From NCBI GenBank assembly GCA_964636705.1, contig CAZWUJ010000010.1, positions 56,783 through 120,782 on the forward strand: 64,000 nucleotides of DNA, written 5' to 3'. Source of the DNA: VXRJ01 sp964636705 (GTDB taxonomy: Bacteria; Acidobacteriota; Vicinamibacteria; Vicinamibacterales; UBA8438). A program made the translations under genes and the position numbers. Below the pieces are notes generated by a model, which did not search any database, had not been told where the DNA came from, and saw nothing but the letters and a program-made list of their open reading frames with translations. This document shows positions 39,963 through 48,540 of this stretch, piece by piece (within the stretch, counting starts at the first letter, position 1; each line of letters begins with the position of its first letter).

Positions 39963-40805
39963 ATGCCGATTCACGATCACGGCTACGCCCGCTACAACGG
40001 CGCACGGCGCCCCCCGGGGCGCGCGTGGTGGGTGATCGGGTGGAACGGCATCCGGCGCATGTTCTCGTCGAAGCTCTTCCTCCTGGTGCTGCTCTTCGCC
40101 TGGATGCAGTTCTTCGTCCGCGGCGTCGTCTTCTACCTGGCCGCCAACTTCCCGCAGGTCGAAGGGTTCATCGCCCCGACCCCGGCGACGTTCCGCGACT
40201 TCTTCGACAGCCAGGCCTTCTTCGTCTTCGTGGTCGCCATCTACACCGGCGCCGGCGCCATCGCGAACGACCGGCAGGCCAACGCGCTGCCCCTCTATCT
40301 CGCCCGGCCCCTGACGCGCTGGGAGTACATCGGCGGCAAGCTGACGGCGGTGATGGCGTTCCTGCTGCTCATCACCTGGATCCAGGCGCTGCTGCTGCTC
40401 GTCCTGCAGACGATGTTCACCGGCAGCCTGGAGTTCGTCCTCGAGCACGCGTTCCTCCTGCCGGCGGTGACGGCGTACGGCTTCCTGCAGTCGCTGGTCG
40501 CGGCGATCACGATCGTCGCGCTGTCGTCGCTCTCGACGAGCGCGCGCTACGTCGGAATCCTCTACGCCGGCGCCGTGATCTTCACGGGAGCGATGTTCGA
40601 CGTGCTACGAGGCATCACCGGCAGTTCCGCGTGGTCGTGGATCTCGTTCACGGCGAGCCAGCAGCAGGTGGGCGACGTGATCTTCGGTGCGGATCCCCGC
40701 TACGACACGCCGTGGGGCGTTTCGCTGCTCGTCGTCGCGGCGCTCATCGCGCTCTCCGTCTGGATCCTCGGCCGGCGCGTGCGCGGCGTCGAGGTGGTGT
40801 CGTGA
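39963..40805 (+). CDS. ABC-2 type permease 1
   Basis: 280 residues with about six membrane segments (for example LFLLVLLFAWMQFFV, AFLLLITWIQALLLLVL and LLVVAALIALSVWIL). IANDRQANALPLYLARPLTR is the coupling-helix signature of ABC-2 exporter permeases. It lies 7 nt after ATPase 1. The stop overlaps the next start (GTGA), indicating translational coupling. Confidence 0.9.
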   Translation: MPIHDHGYARYNGARRPPGRAWWVIGWNGIRRMFSSKLFLLVLLFAWMQFFVRGVVFYLAANFPQVEGFIAPTPATFRDFFDSQAFFVFVVAIYTGAGAIANDRQANALPLYLARPLTRWEYIGGKLTAVMAFLLLITWIQALLLLVLQTMFTGSLEFVLEHAFLLPAVTAYGFLQSLVAAITIVALSSLSTSARYVGILYAGAVIFTGAMFDVLRGITGSSAWSWISFTASQQQVGDVIFGADPRYDTPWGVSLLVVAALIALSVWILGRRVRGVEVVS

Positions 40806-41722
40806 GCGTGGTGGCCACGCGCGGCGTGTCGAAGTGGTACGGCGAGGTGATCGGCCTCAACGACGTCACGGCGGAGATTCCTCCCGGCATCAGCGGCCTG
40901 CTCGGACCGAACGGCGCGGGAAAGTCGACGCTCCTGAAACTGGTGACGGGCCAGCTCCGGCCGAGCCAGGGGACGATCGACGTGCTGGGAGAGCCGATCT
41001 GGGGGAATCCCGCGGCGTTCCGCCGGATCGGTTACTGCCCGGACCACGACGGCTGCTACGACGGGATGACGGGGATGGAGTGGCTGACCGCGCTGCTCCG
41101 CCTCAGCGGCTACGACGGCACGGCGGCAGCCGACGCGGCGGCGCGCGCCCTCGAGGCGGTCGACCTGTCGGCGGCGGCGGACCGGAAGATCGGCGGCTAC
41201 AGCAAGGGGATGCGGCAGCGGATCAAGCTGGCCCAGGCGATGGCCCACGACCCGGAGCTGCTGGTGCTGGACGAACCGCTCGCCGGCCTGGATCCGATCG
41301 GGCGGCGCAAGGTGATCGCCGCCATCCGGGCCTGGGGTGATTCGGGCCGGAGCGTCATCGTGTCGAGCCACGTCCTCCACGAGATCGAGCGGATGACGTC
41401 GAACATCCTGCTGCTGCACGCGGGACGCATCCTGGCCGAGGGGGACGTGCATCAGATTCGCGACCTGATCGACGAACGTCCGCATACCGTGCGCATCACC
41501 GCGTCCGACCCGCGGCGGCTCGCGCGCCATCTGCTCGAGCACCCGGACGTCATCGCCATGCACCTGGAAGACGGGGCCGTCATCGCGCAGACGAACCGCC
41601 CGGACGACTTCTACACGCGGCTCACGGCGCTGGCCGCCACGGACGAGGCGGGTGACGTGGGAGAGGTCGCCTCGCCGGACGACAACCTGCAGGCGGTCTT
41701 CGCCTACCTGGTGAAGGATTGA
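40802..41722 (+). CDS. ABC transporter ATPase 2
   Basis: 306 residues, GTG start. Walker A GPNGAGKSTLLKLV, signature GYSKGMRQRIKLAQAM, Walker B LLVLDEPLAGLDP and H-loop VIVSSHVLHEIE are intact. It is related to ATPase 1 but clearly a separate paralogue, so the cassette may work as a heterodimeric exporter or as two separate pairs. Confidence 0.93.
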   Translation: MSVVATRGVSKWYGEVIGLNDVTAEIPPGISGLLGPNGAGKSTLLKLVTGQLRPSQGTIDVLGEPIWGNPAAFRRIGYCPDHDGCYDGMTGMEWLTALLRLSGYDGTAAADAAARALEAVDLSAAADRKIGGYSKGMRQRIKLAQAMAHDPELLVLDEPLAGLDPIGRRKVIAAIRAWGDSGRSVIVSSHVLHEIERMTSNILLLHAGRILAEGDVHQIRDLIDERPHTVRITASDPRRLARHLLEHPDVIAMHLEDGAVIAQTNRPDDFYTRLTALAATDEAGDVGEVASPDDNLQAVFAYLVKD

Positions 41723-41729
41723 ACCGGCC

Positions 41730-42596
41730 ATGAAGTCCGACCAGGCGCCCGCGGCGCCGACGTTCGTCACCGCCGCCCTGCGGGTTTTCGACGTCAGCCT
41801 CGGCCAGATGCTCTGGTCGCGCCGGACCATCTTCATGGCGCTGGTGGCGGCCGGCCCCGTCGTGCTCGCCCTGCTCCTTCGCGGCATGACCGCCTCCGGC
41901 GCGTTCGACGGCGCCAGCGCCGCAGTGAACGGACGACCCATCAGCCTGAACGGTCCCGCCATCTTCGGCCTGATGGTCTGGACCTTCTATCTCCGCTTTA
42001 CCGTTCCCGTGCTGGGCGTCTTCTACGGCACCGCGCTGATCGCCGACGAGGTGGAGGACCGGACCCTCACCTACCTGTTCACGCGCCCCATTCCGCGCGG
42101 CGCGGTGCTCGCCGGCAAGTACCTGGCCTACCTCGTCTGCACTGCGGTCGTCGTGCTGCCGTCGGTGATGCTCGTCTACTTCCTGGTGGTGCCCATCCTC
42201 GGTGGCAGCATCGGCCGCGAGTTCCCGTCGCTCGCCATCGACCTCGCCCTGGTCGCGGCCGGCCTCGCCGTCTACGGCGCGCTCTTCGCGCTGATCGGCG
42301 CCTGGTTCCGCCGCCCACTGCTCACCGGCCTCGTCGTCGTCTTCGGCTGGGAACCGATCGTCACCGTCCTCCCCGGCTACATGAAGTACCTGACCGTGGC
42401 TTACTACCTGCAGGGCCTCGTCCCGCACGCCATGCCGCAGGGCGACTCGCTCAGCCTGCTTCAGGCCATCCTGACCAGCATCCAGACCCCGCTCGCACCG
42501 TGGACGAACATCGTCGTGCTGGCGGCGATCTGGGCGGTGGCTTTCGCCGCCGCGCTACGGGTAACGGCCGGGCGCGAGTACGTCCTGGAACAGTGA
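41730..42596 (+). CDS. ABC-2 type permease 2
   Basis: 288 residues with about six membrane segments and the ABC-2 coupling motif VEDRTLTYLFTRPIPRGAVL. It ends the four-gene cassette. The substrate is unknown; similar two-ATPase, two-permease sets are often annotated as lipid, peptide or copper-related exporters, and nothing here decides between them. Confidence 0.9.
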   Translation: MKSDQAPAAPTFVTAALRVFDVSLGQMLWSRRTIFMALVAAGPVVLALLLRGMTASGAFDGASAAVNGRPISLNGPAIFGLMVWTFYLRFTVPVLGVFYGTALIADEVEDRTLTYLFTRPIPRGAVLAGKYLAYLVCTAVVVLPSVMLVYFLVVPILGGSIGREFPSLAIDLALVAAGLAVYGALFALIGAWFRRPLLTGLVVVFGWEPIVTVLPGYMKYLTVAYYLQGLVPHAMPQGDSLSLLQAILTSIQTPLAPWTNIVVLAAIWAVAFAAALRVTAGREYVLEQ

Positions 42597-42629
42597 AGGC
42601 GCGCGCTGAACGGTCGTCCTTGCCGAAAG

Positions 42630-42647
42630 TACGTCAATATTGACGTA
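42630..42647. promoter_or_regulatory. Perfect 18-bp palindrome, candidate operator
   Basis: TACGTCAATATTGACGTA is an exact inverted repeat in the 66-bp gap between permease 2 and the next gene. It is AT-rich in an otherwise GC-rich sequence and stands 15 nt before the proposed GTG start, a position suited to repressor binding. No partner regulator is evident. The minus-strand reading of this area also gives a plausible-looking peptide, so function is not certain. Confidence 0.5.
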
Positions 42648-42662
42648 GTCGGCGTCCTCGAA

Positions 42663-43130
42663 GTGGAGGATTTCAAGAGCGACATACAACTCCATCAGGA
42701 AGCCATCACGGCGATCTTGACTACGTCCGCGCGCAATTTCGGGCCCCGGCATCTTCCCGAGGGCTTGTTGAAACTGCGCAATCTGCTGGAGAGTCTGCTG
42801 GACGAGGGTGTGCTCGGCCGGGTCCTGACGGATCTGCTGCTAGACGATGTGGAGCGCTTCGCAGGTTCTCTCGACGAGTGGGAGAACGCCCTAGGAGGGC
42901 TTGATTGTTCGCTGGCGGACTTGGCAGACTGCCAAATCCCCCTCAGGATGCTTCGCGCCGCGGTCGCCTACACGCAGACGGGCGACGAAAAGACGCTCTT
43001 GAACCTGCCGCTCGAACAGCGCCAACTGCTGCAGGAAGTGCTTCCACGAGCGGGACGCAACCACCCGCCAACGAACGCGCGTAGCGGACGGGATGCGAGG
43101 ACTGAGCCAACCCCCTCGCGCTCTGCATGA
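42663..43130 (+). CDS. Hypothetical protein
   Basis: 155 residues, not recognised. The first 125 residues are Leu-rich and appear all-helical (LLKLRNLLESLLDEGVLGRV, LTDLLLDDVERFAG); the last 25 are low-complexity and polar. It starts with a GTG and no clear ribosome binding site. Codon texture is less GC3-biased than its neighbours, suggesting acquired DNA. It lies between the ABC cassette and the molybdoenzyme operon, and belongs clearly to neither. Confidence 0.55.
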   Translation: MEDFKSDIQLHQEAITAILTTSARNFGPRHLPEGLLKLRNLLESLLDEGVLGRVLTDLLLDDVERFAGSLDEWENALGGLDCSLADLADCQIPLRMLRAAVAYTQTGDEKTLLNLPLEQRQLLQEVLPRAGRNHPPTNARSGRDARTEPTPSRSA

Positions 43131-43228
43131 GTTCGCGCAAACCAAGATTCGGTTGGCGGCAGAAATCCACCGGCGACGTCAACCGCGGTAAGCGACGCGA
43201 ATACGTGGCAGTGCTATAAGATGCCGGC

Positions 43229-45691
43229 ATGACGTCGCGGCGCACCTTCCTCAAGTGGAGCGCCCTGGTCGCCGGCGCGACGGCAGTAGGGGGCGGCGGC
43301 CTGCTCCTGTCCCGGTATCCGGGCGGCGGCGGGCCGGTTGGCGGAGCGCTCTCCGGCGCCGCCGGCGCGAGGTCCGGCGCCGCGGCGGCGGGGAGCCGGA
43401 TCTTCCGCACCGCCAACACCCCGGAATGCCTCCACTGCGCGATGCTGGCCCACGTCAAGGACGGCCGGCTCGTCAAGGTCACCGGGGATCCCGACTTCAA
43501 CGTGCTCGCCTGCGCGCGCGGCATCTCGCGGATCCGGCAGCTCTACAGCCCCCATCGCCTCAAGTACCCGATGCGCCGGGCGGGCCGCCGCGGCGAAGAC
43601 CGCTGGGAGCGGATCTCGTGGGAGGAAACGCTGGACACCATCGCCGAGCGCTACCGGCGGATCCTCGAGGAGGACGGCAACCAGGCGTTCCTCGCGATGG
43701 GGGGAACGGGCAACTGGTCCACCCTGTCGACCGGCGTGCGGGGACTCTACTCCGCCTTCTGGAACCGTTTCGGGGGAGCGACGCCGATCATCTCCCAGCT
43801 CTGCTGCGCCTCGGTCAGCTCCGGGTTCAACGCGATCTTCGGGGGCGGGCGCTCGGAGTTCCGCGACGAGTGGGTCCACAGCCACTTCTTCCTGGCCTGG
43901 GGCAACAACCCGGCCGTCTCCAACCAGGGCTACATGAAGAACCTGTTCGACGCGCGCGAACAGCATGGCGCCCGGGTGGTGACCATCGATCCGCGGCTGA
44001 GCGAGACGGCGGCCCTCTCCGACCGGTGGATCCAGATCCGGCCGGGAACCGACGCCGCGTTCGCCCTCGGCATGGTCAAGGTGCTGCTGGACGAAGATCT
44101 GTTCGACGCCGAGTACGTCCGCCGGCACACCAACGCGCCGTTCCTCGTGCGGCTCGGCGAGCGCGGCTACGACCTGCAGGAGGCATCGCGGAACTGGCCG
44201 GCCGGCGGCGAGTCATTGCCGGTCGATCTGCGCGACCTGCGGCTGCTGACCAACGGCGGCAGCGGTCCGGGAAGCTTCGTCGTCTGGGACGAGCGCAGCG
44301 GCCGGCCGGTCGCCGCCGACACGCCGGGCGCGCAAGCCGCGCTACGCGGCACCTACACCATCGACGGCGTCCACTACCAGCCCGTCTTCGAGTGGATGCG
44401 GGCCATCGCGGCGCGCTACACGCCCGAGGCCGTCCACCGCATCACCGGCGCCCCGCCCGACTCGGTCGCCGCCGTGACGCGGGAGTACGCGTCCGTGAGG
44501 CCCGCCGCCATCATCCAGAACATGGCCGGCGCGCAGCGCACCGACCACGGCACCCTCACCGTCATCGGCCACCTCTACCTCGCCTCGCTCACCGGCAACG
44601 TCGGGCTGCTCGGCGGCGGCGTCAACGACAACGGCGGCTACCTGAGCGAGGGCGGGACCGTCAACCCGCCGGTGCCGCTGCAGCGCAACCCGCGCATCGA
44701 CGGCATCCCCGCCACCAAGCTCGGCGAGTACCTCGTCGAGCGCAAGCCGCACCCCATCCGCGCCCTCCACGTGGCGGGCACGGGCGTGCTCACGCAGTAC
44801 CCGAACACGCGGAAGATCATCGAGGGGCTCGACAACCTCGATCTGATGGTGGTGCAGGACATCTTCATGACGACGACGGCGCGCTACGCCGACTTCGTCC
44901 TGCCGGTGACCACCCTCTTCGAGACCCGCAACCTGCTCGCGGGCATCCGCAGCCGCTACATCCAGCTCATGGAGCAGGCCATCGAGCCGCTCTTCGAGTC
45001 GCGCTCCGACCGCTGGATCATGACCGAGCTGGCGAAGCGGCTCGGCTTCGGCGACGACTTCGACAAGCCGGACGACGACCTGCTCCGCTACGTGCTCGAG
45101 CCGACCGGCGTGACCCTCGACCAGCTCGAGGAGGGCCCCGTCAACCCGATGCCGGACCCGTGGATCCCGTTCGCCGACAAGAAGTTCAACACGCCGTCGG
45201 GACGTATCGAGTTCTTCTCGCTGTACCTGCAGGAGCGGGGCTTCGACCCGCTGCTGGAGTACCTGCATCCCGTCGAGGCGCCCTGGGTGGACGAGAGTCG
45301 GGCCGCGCGCTACCCGCTGCAGCTCATCAACCGCAAGAACCACAATCACGTCAACTCCAGCTTCCACCACCACGACTACCTGACCGAGATCTGGGCCAGC
45401 CAGGTGCTGCAGATTCATCCCGATGACGCGAGGCCGCGCGGCATCGAGGACGGCGCCCGCATCCGCGTCTTCAACGACCGTGGCGAGATCGAGGCGATGG
45501 CGCAGGTGACCCCCGGCATCATGGCCGGCGTGGTGAGCGTGACGACCGGCTGGGGCGCCGTGAACGAAAAACAGACGGCGAGCATCCTGAGCCCGGACAA
45601 GTACGAGCCGATCTCGCTCGGCCACACCCTGAACTCGTCGATGGTCGATGTCGCCAGCGGCGGCGCGGCAGCCAGGGGGGACGCGGCATGA
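43229..45691 (+). CDS. Tat-exported molybdopterin oxidoreductase, DmsA-like catalytic subunit
   Basis: 820 residues. The N-terminus is a twin-arginine signal (SRRTFLKW). It is followed by DMSO-reductase family blocks: RQLYSPHRLKYPMRRAG, WERISWEETLDTIAERY, FFLAWGNNPAVSNQG, VVTIDPRLSETAALSD and the C-terminal NHNHVNSSFHHHDY. The [4Fe-4S] (FS0) motif is incomplete: only C67, C70 and C95 are seen where DmsA has four cysteines. At the molybdenum-ligand position the chain reads LCCASVSS (C192, C193, S195), so Cys or Ser coordination is possible. Likely a reductase of S- or N-oxides fed by menaquinol through the B and C subunits. The substrate is unproven. Confidence 0.9.
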   Translation: MTSRRTFLKWSALVAGATAVGGGGLLLSRYPGGGGPVGGALSGAAGARSGAAAAGSRIFRTANTPECLHCAMLAHVKDGRLVKVTGDPDFNVLACARGISRIRQLYSPHRLKYPMRRAGRRGEDRWERISWEETLDTIAERYRRILEEDGNQAFLAMGGTGNWSTLSTGVRGLYSAFWNRFGGATPIISQLCCASVSSGFNAIFGGGRSEFRDEWVHSHFFLAWGNNPAVSNQGYMKNLFDAREQHGARVVTIDPRLSETAALSDRWIQIRPGTDAAFALGMVKVLLDEDLFDAEYVRRHTNAPFLVRLGERGYDLQEASRNWPAGGESLPVDLRDLRLLTNGGSGPGSFVVWDERSGRPVAADTPGAQAALRGTYTIDGVHYQPVFEWMRAIAARYTPEAVHRITGAPPDSVAAVTREYASVRPAAIIQNMAGAQRTDHGTLTVIGHLYLASLTGNVGLLGGGVNDNGGYLSEGGTVNPPVPLQRNPRIDGIPATKLGEYLVERKPHPIRALHVAGTGVLTQYPNTRKIIEGLDNLDLMVVQDIFMTTTARYADFVLPVTTLFETRNLLAGIRSRYIQLMEQAIEPLFESRSDRWIMTELAKRLGFGDDFDKPDDDLLRYVLEPTGVTLDQLEEGPVNPMPDPWIPFADKKFNTPSGRIEFFSLYLQERGFDPLLEYLHPVEAPWVDESRAARYPLQLINRKNHNHVNSSFHHHDYLTEIWASQVLQIHPDDARPRGIEDGARIRVFNDRGEIEAMAQVTPGIMAGVVSVTTGWGAVNEKQTASILSPDKYEPISLGHTLNSSMVDVASGGAAARGDAA

Positions 45692-46251
45692 GCGACCCGA
45701 AGAAGCAGCTCGCGTTCTACTTCGACGCCAACCGTTGCACGGGCTGCCGCACCTGCGAGATCGCGTGCAAGGTGGAGAACGGGGTCGAGATGGGGCCGCG
45801 CTGGCGCAAGGTGCGGACGGTGGAGGGCGACGAGGCCGGCGGGCCCTACCTGTACCACGTCTCGATGTCGTGCAATCACTGCGAGGTGCCCGTCTGCGCC
45901 GAGGCCTGCCCGTCGGGCGCCATCATGAAGCGGGCGGACGGCATCGTCATCGTCGACGAGAGCAAGTGCATCGGCGCCCGTCTCTGCGCCTGGGCGTGTC
46001 CCTACGACGCGCCGCAGTTCAGCGACGAGACGGGCAAGATGGAGAAGTGCAACTTCTGCTCGCACCGCATCGACGCCGGCACCGGGGGACCCGCCTGCGC
46101 CGAGGCCTGCCCGACCAAGGCGCTGCAGTGGGGAACGCTGGAGGAGGTAGCCGCCAAGCGGGACGCCACCGACCAGTTCGGACCGCTGCCCGACGCCGAC
46201 ATCACGAAGCCGGCGATCCGCTTCATCCCGCTCAAGGTCGTCCGTTCGTGA
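45688..46251 (+). CDS. DmsB-like four-cluster ferredoxin subunit
   Basis: 187 residues with four cysteine groups: C17-x2-C20-x2-C23-x3-C27, C62-x2-C65-x4-C70-x3-C74, C94-x2-A97-x2-C100-x3-C104 and C121-x2-C124-x12-C137-x3-C141. It carries electrons from the membrane subunit to the catalytic subunit. In the third group the second cysteine is Ala (CIGARLC instead of CIGCRYC in E. coli DmsB), so that site should hold a [3Fe-4S] cluster, as in NarH where Trp replaces the same Cys. The start overlaps the stop of the A-subunit gene (ATGA). Confidence 0.93.
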   Translation: MSDPKKQLAFYFDANRCTGCRTCEIACKVENGVEMGPRWRKVRTVEGDEAGGPYLYHVSMSCNHCEVPVCAEACPSGAIMKRADGIVIVDESKCIGARLCAWACPYDAPQFSDETGKMEKCNFCSHRIDAGTGGPACAEACPTKALQWGTLEEVAAKRDATDQFGPLPDADITKPAIRFIPLKVVRS

Positions 46252-46261
46252 CTGCGGCCGG

Positions 46262-47200
46262 ATGGAGACACGCGACTGGTCGCTCGTCTTCTTCACGGTC
46301 CTGACGCAGGCGGCGGTCGGCGCATTCCTCACCCTGCTGGTGCTGCGGTACGTCGGACCGCGACCGCGGGCGCGTGCGGCCAGCGAAGGCCTGCCGCTTC
46401 TGAGCGTGCTCGCGGTGCTGTCGGCCGGCCTGTTCATCGCCCTCTTCCACCTCTCTACCCCGCTCCAGGCGGCGCGCGCCGTCGTGAACTTCGCGACGTC
46501 GTGGCTGAGCCGCGAGATCGTCTTCGGGAGCCTGTTCGCGGCGCTGCTGGGCGCCCTGGTGTGGCGGGAACGGCAGGACCGGGCCGCACTCCCAGCCGCC
46601 TGGCTGCCGGCGCTCACCGCGGCAGCCGGCCTGGCGTTTCTCTACAGCCAGATCGCGATCTACGTGCTGCCGGCCCAACCCGCCTGGAACAGCCTGGCCA
46701 CCCCCGCCGCGTTCGGCGGCACGGCGTTGAGGCTGGGCATTCTGGGCGTGGCGACGGGGCTGGTCGCGCGGACCCTGCCCCGGGAGGTCGACGTCGCCGC
46801 CGCGGACGCGTCCGGGAGCCGCGCCCGGACGTCCGCGACCCTCCGTCGACTCGTGCTGGCCGGCATTGCGGCGCTCGCCCTCGAGTTCATCGTCGTGCCG
46901 CTGCATCTCGCCTCGCTGGCCGCCGATCCCCTGCCCGCCGCCGCGGCGAGCCTGCAGCGGCTGACCGGCGACTACGGCGGTATCCTTCTCGTCCGGCTCG
47001 GACTGCTGATCGCGGCCGCCGCAGCCCTGGTCGGGGTGCTTCTGGCCGTGCGAGTATCCGCGCACCCTTCGGGGCAATACGGATCCGCGCCGTTGCGGCT
47101 GGCGTCGGTGCTTACCTGCGGCGCGTTCGGCCTCGTCCTGGCGTCGGAGGTGTGCGGGCGCTTCCTCTTCTACGCCATGCGGGTGAGGGTCGGCATTTGA
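46262..47200 (+). CDS. DmsC-like membrane anchor and quinol oxidase subunit
   Basis: 312 residues with about eight hydrophobic segments, beginning WSLVFFTVLTQAAVGAFLTL, including the conserved ALFHLSTPLQAARAV loop and SWLSREIVFGSLFAALLGAL, and ending CGRFLFYAMRVRVGI. These match the DmsC family, which anchors the AB dimer and oxidises menaquinol. The start is an ATG 10 nt after the DmsB-like stop. Confidence 0.9.
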   Translation: METRDWSLVFFTVLTQAAVGAFLTLLVLRYVGPRPRARAASEGLPLLSVLAVLSAGLFIALFHLSTPLQAARAVVNFATSWLSREIVFGSLFAALLGALVWRERQDRAALPAAWLPALTAAAGLAFLYSQIAIYVLPAQPAWNSLATPAAFGGTALRLGILGVATGLVARTLPREVDVAAADASGSRARTSATLRRLVLAGIAALALEFIVVPLHLASLAADPLPAAAASLQRLTGDYGGILLVRLGLLIAAAAALVGVLLAVRVSAHPSGQYGSAPLRLASVLTCGAFGLVLASEVCGRFLFYAMRVRVGI

Positions 47201-47883
47201 CCACCCCCGCGACCGAGCCTGACGAACCGCGGACCCTTCCACCCGAGTGGCGGCGGCGTCAGGACGAACAGGCCATCGCCTACCACTTCCTCGGCCGGTG
47301 CTTCTACGAGGAGCCGCGCGCCGAGTGGCTGGCCGCGTTCGCCCAGGACCGGCTGTTCGAGGCCTGGCCCTTTCCATCCGACGACACCAACACGGCCAGC
47401 GGGCTGGCGATGCTGGCCGCGTTCAGCGAACGCTGGGACCCGGCGCAGCTCCCCGCGCTGGTGTGGGACTTCAACCGGCTGTTCGTCGGACCGGGCGAGA
47501 TGCTGGCCGCGCCGTGGGAGTCGGTCTACCGCGGCAAGAAGAAGCTCACCTTCCAGGAATCCACCCTCCAGGTGCGCGCACTCTATGAGCGGTTCGGCGT
47601 CGAGGCGCCCGCCGTGCATCGGGAGCCGGACGACCACCTGGGCCTCGAGCTGGCTTTCGTCGCGACGCTGTCGGAGTTGGCCGCCCAGGGCGACGCGGCC
47701 CAACTCGCCAGATGCTTCGAGGCGCAGAGGGAGTTCCTGCGCGACCACCTTCTCGCGTGGGCGCCCGCCTGTCTCGCGCTCGTCGAGAAGCACGCCGAGA
47801 CCGACTACTACCGCGGCGCCGCCCGTCTCACCCTGGGGTCTCTCTCGGAATCCGCCCGCATCTGCGAGCTCCATTCCGAGTAG
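47197..47883 (+). CDS. TorD/DmsD-type molybdoenzyme chaperone
   Basis: 228 residues. The TTG at 47197 overlaps the DmsC-like stop (TTGA) and has GAGGG 8 nt upstream. The all-helical protein has YHFLGRCFYEEP, VWDFNRLFVGPGEMLAAPWESVYRG and EPDDHLGLELAFVATL, which are the TorD-family signatures. It is expected to bind the Tat signal of the A subunit and hold it until the cofactor is inserted. It completes a dmsABCD-type operon. Confidence 0.9.
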   Translation: MTTPATEPDEPRTLPPEWRRRQDEQAIAYHFLGRCFYEEPRAEWLAAFAQDRLFEAWPFPSDDTNTASGLAMLAAFSERWDPAQLPALVWDFNRLFVGPGEMLAAPWESVYRGKKKLTFQESTLQVRALYERFGVEAPAVHREPDDHLGLELAFVATLSELAAQGDAAQLARCFEAQREFLRDHLLAWAPACLALVEKHAETDYYRGAARLTLGSLSESARICELHSE

Positions 47884-48141
47884 TTGGCGCGGCCGCACCG
47901 GATCTGCGTGCTGCCGGTAGGGGGGCTGCGCCAGCCGACCGGTTGAAATCACGAGACAGTCTGCGGGCCGGTCGGGGTCGATGGATTTGTCGTTGGAGTC
48001 GATGTAAGCTCAATCGCACTCTGCTCGACCAGTTCCTCGATCAGTTTCCGTCAGTATCGAAGGAACAGCCGCTCGCTGCGCTGGATCTGGCGCGCGACTG
48101 CCCTCTGGCCGGGGCGCGTTCTGCTTGGCGACGGGTGCCAA

Positions 48142-48525
48142 ATGGCCACGATTGACGACCACAAGACCAGGAAGATGGAGCTGGCACGGCAGCAACTTGA
48201 ACGCGTGCTGATGGCTTGGGATCCGCCTGATTGGCCCGATTTGTCCCACTACGGATTCCATGCGCTTGAGAATGCTATCGATGCTGCGTGTCTCCACTTC
48301 GGCTTGGAGGACGCTGAGAACCAGCACTGGAAGAGAGTGGATCTGGCAGTTCAGTTGCATAGAGACCACGGACTGGACGATGTTTCGGATCTGCTCCGGG
48401 ATCTGAACGAGACCCGCAAGAGCGAAGCATATGGGGACGTGACGGCTCCGCAGTTGGACGCCGAGGACACGGCCATAGCGATCGAAAGGTATGTCCAGGC
48501 CGTCGAGGAGATTCTGGTAGGCTAG
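48142..48525 (+). CDS. HEPN-like protein, putative toxin of a HEPN/MNT pair
   Basis: 127 residues, all-helical. YGFHALENAIDAACLHFGL and the terminal LNETRKSEAYGDV (the R-x-n-Y-G HEPN region, with Tyr in place of the usual His) support a HEPN assignment. The MNT gene begins 15 nt later on the same strand. In such pairs the HEPN protein is an RNase toxin silenced by MNT-catalysed AMPylation. The R-x(4-6)-H motif is not canonical here. Confidence 0.65.
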   Translation: MATIDDHKTRKMELARQQLERVLMAWDPPDWPDLSHYGFHALENAIDAACLHFGLEDAENQHWKRVDLAVQLHRDHGLDDVSDLLRDLNETRKSEAYGDVTAPQLDAEDTAIAIERYVQAVEEILVG

Positions 48526-48540
48526 AACTCCAAGGGTCAG

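Noticed and set aside
42555..42752. Minus-strand frame reading MELYVALEILHFEDADYVNID across the palindrome
   Set aside because: It looks protein-like for about 25 residues only, runs into the ABC permease gene and has no further support; the plus-strand frame is longer.
47884..48141. 258-bp gap after the molybdoenzyme chaperone
   Set aside because: No coding frame, RNA gene or clear hairpin with U-tract found; left unannotated.
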